From the NCBI GenBank assembly GCA_019242065.1, contig JAFAWJ010000204.1:1-5554 (forward strand): a DNA stretch of 5,554 bases, given 5' to 3'. The notes under the pieces were generated by a model. The model did no database searches. It was not told the origin of the DNA and saw only the letters and a program-made list of their open reading frames with translations. The position numbers and the translations under genes are program-made. The first letter of the stretch is position 1. Every line of letters begins with the position of its first letter. The stretch is from Chloroflexota bacterium (lineage in GTDB: Bacteria > Chloroflexota > UBA6077 > CF-72). This document shows positions 3,111 through 5,554 of this stretch, piece by piece.

Positions 3111-5554
3111 GACGCCAGGAGCGCCGACCGCTGGGCGTCGGTGATTCCGGTCAGGCCCGTGATATCCAGACGTTGATAGTGGCGATCGATGCTGAGCGTC
3201 CGCAGGCAGGCCCCAGTCTGAACGTCCCACACCCGAACGTTCCCGTCGTCGCCGCCACTGACCACCTGTCGCCCATCCTGGCTCAGCTCAACTCCCCAGA
3301 CAATACCGCTGTGGCTGTAGAGCGTCGCCAGAAGTCGACGGCCTGCCACCTCCCATAATCGCACGGTCCCGTCCCCACCACTGCTGGCGACCAGATGACC
3401 GTCCGCGCAAAGGCTCACGCTGTAGATCGCACCGCTGTGTCCATGTAGCGCCGCGATGAGCTGGCGTGTGCTCGAGTCCCAGAGTCGTACCGTCCTGTCG
3501 AAGCCGCCGCTGGCCAGGAGTTGCCCGTCATGGGAAAACGCGAGGTCGTAGATCAGTCCCGAGTGTCCCAAGAGCGTCGCCAGGGGCTGACCGCTCCTGG
3601 GCTCCCACAGACGCACGGTGCCATCGACGCCGCCGCTTGCCAGGAGGCGGCCGTCCTGTGCCAGCGCAACTCCATAGACCAGACCTGTATGACCCTGGAG
3701 GGTCGCTAGCAGCTGACCGCCCTTCGGCTCCCACACCCGCGCGAACCCGTCCGTGCCGCCGCTGGCCAGAAGTTGCCCGTCACCGGACAGTGCAACACCG
3801 AGGACCATACCGGTGTGCGCCTGCAGGTTCGCGATCATTTGCCCGTTTTCTGAGCTCCACACTCGGACGGTGCCGTCGAGGCCTCCGCTGGCCAGAATTG
3901 CTCCGTCAGCGGAGGATGTGACACCATAAACCACACCCCGGTGTCCAATCAAGCTGCCCCGCAGCCGGCCTGTTTCTGGCTCCCAGAGACGCACCGTTCC
4001 GTCTGCACTGCCACTAGCGGCAAGCCGCCCGTCGCTCGAAAGTGCCATACCGCGCGTACTGGCAGTCTGTCCCTGCAGACGTGCTAGTGGCCGGCCGCTC
4101 AGCGGCTCCCAGAGCCGTACCGTCCCATCCCAGCTCCCACTCGCTAGCAGCTGCCCGTCAGCCGAGAAAGCTACGGCATACACAAGGCCGGTATGCCCCA
4201 GCAGGTTGCGCAGGAGCCGAGCGGTCGATGGATCCCACACGCGGACGGTGGCGTCGAACCCACTGCTCGCCAGGAGTCGTCCGTTAGCTGAAAGCGTCAC
4301 GCCGTACACCAGCCCGGCATGTCCGTGGAGAACGGCGAGGGGCTGGCAGGTTGCTGGGTCCCACAGTCGGACGGTGGCGTCGGCACCGCAACTGGCTAGC
4401 ACCCGGCCATCCTTCGAGAGGGCAACTCCCATGACCAGGCCGCGGTGCCCCTGAAGAGTACCGAGCAGCCGCCCGCTTTGCGCCGCCCACAGCCGTACTG
4501 TACCGTCCCCGCCTCCACTGGCCAGCATTTGCCCATCGGCCTGCAGGGAGACGCTGTACACCACGCCGGCATGCCCTCGCAGAGCAGCCAGCGGCCTCCC
4601 GCTCGGCGCCTCCCACAGCTTCACCAGGCCATCCACTCCGCCAGTGGCCACGAGCCGACCATCTTCCGAAAGCGCCAGGCCGCGTACCTCGCCCGTGTGT
4701 CCATTCCAGGTTCCCACCGAGCGTCCGCTCGAGGAGTCCCACAGCCGGACCATGCCATCCACGCCGGCACTGGCAACCAGGCGCCCGTTTGGTGTCAAGG
4801 CCACACCCCATGTCGGGCCGATGTGCGCATGGACCGAGAGCAGCAGGGTCCGATCTGCAACCCGCCACAACCGCAGCTCGCCAGTCGACGTGCCGCTCGC
4901 CAGCAAGGCGCCATCCGCGCTGATAGCGATGGGGGAGGGATAGTCGAACCCTTCACTCAATACGGTTTCGGAGAGATGTGCACCAGCCAGACTTGTGTCC
5001 TGCGCATGTACCTCCGCCAGGTAAGCTTGCCGAAGCGTGAGCCGTGAAAGGTCAAGTCCGCGAAGGTCACCTCGTAGCAAGCGCAACAGGTTGACGACGT
5101 TGCCGGGACCATAGCCCTGCTCCGCCGAGGACCGATCACGCCATCGGTCCAGTAAGGCGACCAGCCGATGCTCTGCGGCTAATTGGGCGTGCCCGGCATT
5201 CAGCCGCTGCAGGATCGGCTCTCCGATAAGCCGTTCCTGCGTCAGCCGCACGTAGTCCTTCGCCTGTGCCTTGATGAGCGGCAGTTCGACGAGCAGAACC
5301 GGCTCGCCACGCGTGATTTCGTCGGCAGCGGTCTCCACCAGCTGCTCCGTGACGTGCTCGAGCACCATCGACTGCAGCGTGAAGGTTGCTCCCTGGTCGC
5401 CGCGCTCCACCAGTGATCGCCGGCGCAGCGCTTCGATGGCTTCAATGACCACACCCCGACGCGTGGCCGGCTCCATCTCCCGCGAGAGTTGTGTCACGCT
5501 GATTGGCTCGCGTTCCACAGCGAGTTGTCGCAGGACCTCGTATTCCACCGACGA
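3086..5554 (-). CDS. WD40-repeat protein, C-terminal part of a probable NB-ARC/STAND NTPase (5' end outside window)
   Basis: The frame is open through the right edge. The in-frame GTG at 5548 (used here as residue 1) has no room for a visible RBS and begins mid-domain, so it is probably not the true start. Residues 1-75 look like the winged-helix domain that follows an NB-ARC NTPase (EYEVLRQLAVEREPISVTQL, a recognition helix near 33-48, and a wing at 54-65). Residues 76-160 are a helical linker (LIKAQAKDYVRLTQERLI). Residues 165-199 resemble pentapeptide repeats. Residues 204-791 are 14 WD40 repeats, and a short tail ends with DITGLTGITDAQRSALLASG. From memory, this order and tail fit Ktedonobacteria-type NB-ARC/WD40 proteins, often over 1,000 residues with an N-terminal helix-turn-helix domain. 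The likely role is a cytosolic sensor or scaffold in which the propellers bind a ligand and control an NTPase switch. The NTPase itself is not visible here. It is convergent with the trio and shows no functional tie to it. Confidence 0.88.
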   Translation of the reverse strand, partial: SSVEYEVLRQLAVEREPISVTQLSREMEPATRRGVVIEAIEALRRRSLVERGDQGATFTLQSMVLEHVTEQLVETAADEITRGEPVLLVELPLIKAQAKDYVRLTQERLIGEPILQRLNAGHAQLAAEHRLVALLDRWRDRSSAEQGYGPGNVVNLLRLLRGDLRGLDLSRLTLRQAYLAEVHAQDTSLAGAHLSETVLSEGFDYPSPIAISADGALLASGTSTGELRLWRVADRTLLLSVHAHIGPTWGVALTPNGRLVASAGVDGMVRLWDSSSGRSVGTWNGHTGEVRGLALSEDGRLVATGGVDGLVKLWEAPSGRPLAALRGHAGVVYSVSLQADGQMLASGGGDGTVRLWAAQSGRLLGTLQGHRGLVMGVALSKDGRVLASCGADATVRLWDPATCQPLAVLHGHAGLVYGVTLSANGRLLASSGFDATVRVWDPSTARLLRNLLGHTGLVYAVAFSADGQLLASGSWDGTVRLWEPLSGRPLARLQGQTASTRGMALSSDGRLAASGSADGTVRLWEPETGRLRGSLIGHRGVVYGVTSSADGAILASGGLDGTVRVWSSENGQMIANLQAHTGMVLGVALSGDGQLLASGGTDGFARVWEPKGGQLLATLQGHTGLVYGVALAQDGRLLASGGVDGTVRLWEPRSGQPLATLLGHSGLIYDLAFSHDGQLLASGGFDRTVRLWDSSTRQLIAALHGHSGAIYSVSLCADGHLVASSGGDGTVRLWEVAGRRLLATLYSHSGIVWGVELSQDGRQVVSGGDDGNVRVWDVQTGACLRTLSIDRHYQRLDITGLTGITDAQRSALLASGAFDTSV
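3176..4939 (-). repeat. 14 tandem 126-bp units encoding WD40 repeats
   Basis: Each unit is exactly 42 codons with no insertion or deletion across all 14 (repeat 1 at 4814-4939, repeat 14 at 3176-3301). The consensus is VYGVALSxDGRLLASGGxDG followed by TVRLWEPxSGRxLATLxGHxGL. Trp25 is present in 14 of 14, Ser/Thr15 in 14 of 14, Asp19 in 13 of 14 (Thr in repeat 1) and His39 in 12 of 14 (Gln in repeat 7, Asp in repeat 14), which is the structural tetrad of WD40 blades. Repeat 7 ends GQTAS instead of GHxGL, and repeat 8 opens TRGM instead of VYGV, marking the only strong break. Fourteen blades suit two seven-bladed propellers. Protein identity between repeats is roughly 60-70% for the closest pairs compared by eye, so the array is not a very recent duplication. 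Confidence 0.93.
4952..5056 (-). other. Pentapeptide-repeat-like segment before the propeller
   Basis: Residues 165-199 of the WD40 protein fall into about seven five-residue units with a central Leu or small residue: LDLSR, LTLRQ, AYLAE, VHAQD, TSLAG, AHLSE, TVLSE. This follows the A(D/N)LXX pattern of pentapeptide repeats, which form a right-handed quadrilateral beta-helix. With seven units it would make fewer than two coils and probably acts as a rigid spacer between the helical linker and the first blade. Similar short stretches occur, from memory, in related NB-ARC/WD40 proteins. Confidence 0.55.

Noticed and set aside
3176..4939. 126-bp periodicity as a CRISPR array or non-coding satellite
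   Set aside because: The period is an exact multiple of three, the reading frame is open throughout, and conservation follows WD40 structural residues instead of DNA identity.
4284..5047. Long open frames overlapping the WD40 repeats on both strands (for example 4284-4868 minus and 4445-5047 plus)
   Set aside because: They arise because the 126-bp repeat keeps other frames free of stops. Their products are low-complexity and rich in Arg, Pro and Ser, while the WD40 frame fits a known fold residue by residue.
5546..5548. GTG as start codon of the WD40 protein
   Set aside because: Only two codons precede it in the window, both open, and the protein begins in the middle of a winged-helix-like domain, so the true start is most likely further right.

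Overview
The window is moderately GC-rich bacterial DNA, roughly 60% GC by eye. It holds two genes cut by its edges, one complete three-gene unit and one long non-coding stretch. The best clue to the source is the large WD40 protein on the right. Its winged helix, helical linker, pentapeptide-type segment, long run of 42-residue WD40 repeats and C-terminal tail match, from memory, the NB-ARC/WD40 proteins abundant in Ktedonobacteria and other soil Chloroflexota. Placement in Chloroflexota is therefore an inference from one gene; an actinobacterium or another soil lineage is not excluded.

Layout, left to right. (1) 1-615, minus strand: the first 205 codons of an uncharacterised soluble protein whose 3' end lies outside the window. 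It has a clear ribosome binding site (RBS). (2) 616-1220: about 600 bases between divergent genes, with no convincing gene but several inverted repeats (657-697, 743-781, 1140-1155) that may be control sites. (3) 1221-3001, plus strand: three closely spaced genes encoding a SnoaL/NTF2-like protein, an NmrA-type NAD(P)-binding protein of the atypical SDR group and a DUF2255 protein, with gaps of 23 and 42 bases. (4) 3002-3085: a short convergent gap with only weak hairpins. (5) 3086-5554, minus strand: the C-terminal 823 codons of the WD40 protein, open through the right edge.

The plus-strand trio looks like a small transcription unit for chemistry on an unidentified small molecule: a nucleotide-binding Rossmann protein flanked by two small pocket-type folds. 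The WD40 protein looks like the sensor half of a signal-transducing STAND NTPase (the bacterial relatives of NLR and apoptosome proteins). Its 14 repeats are exactly in register, and the one clear break in the pattern falls between repeats 7 and 8, as expected for two seven-bladed propellers. The NTPase and any effector domain would lie beyond the right edge. Nothing in the sequence links it functionally to the enzyme trio, which it faces convergently.

I saw no tRNA, rRNA, insertion sequence, CRISPR array or integration site.
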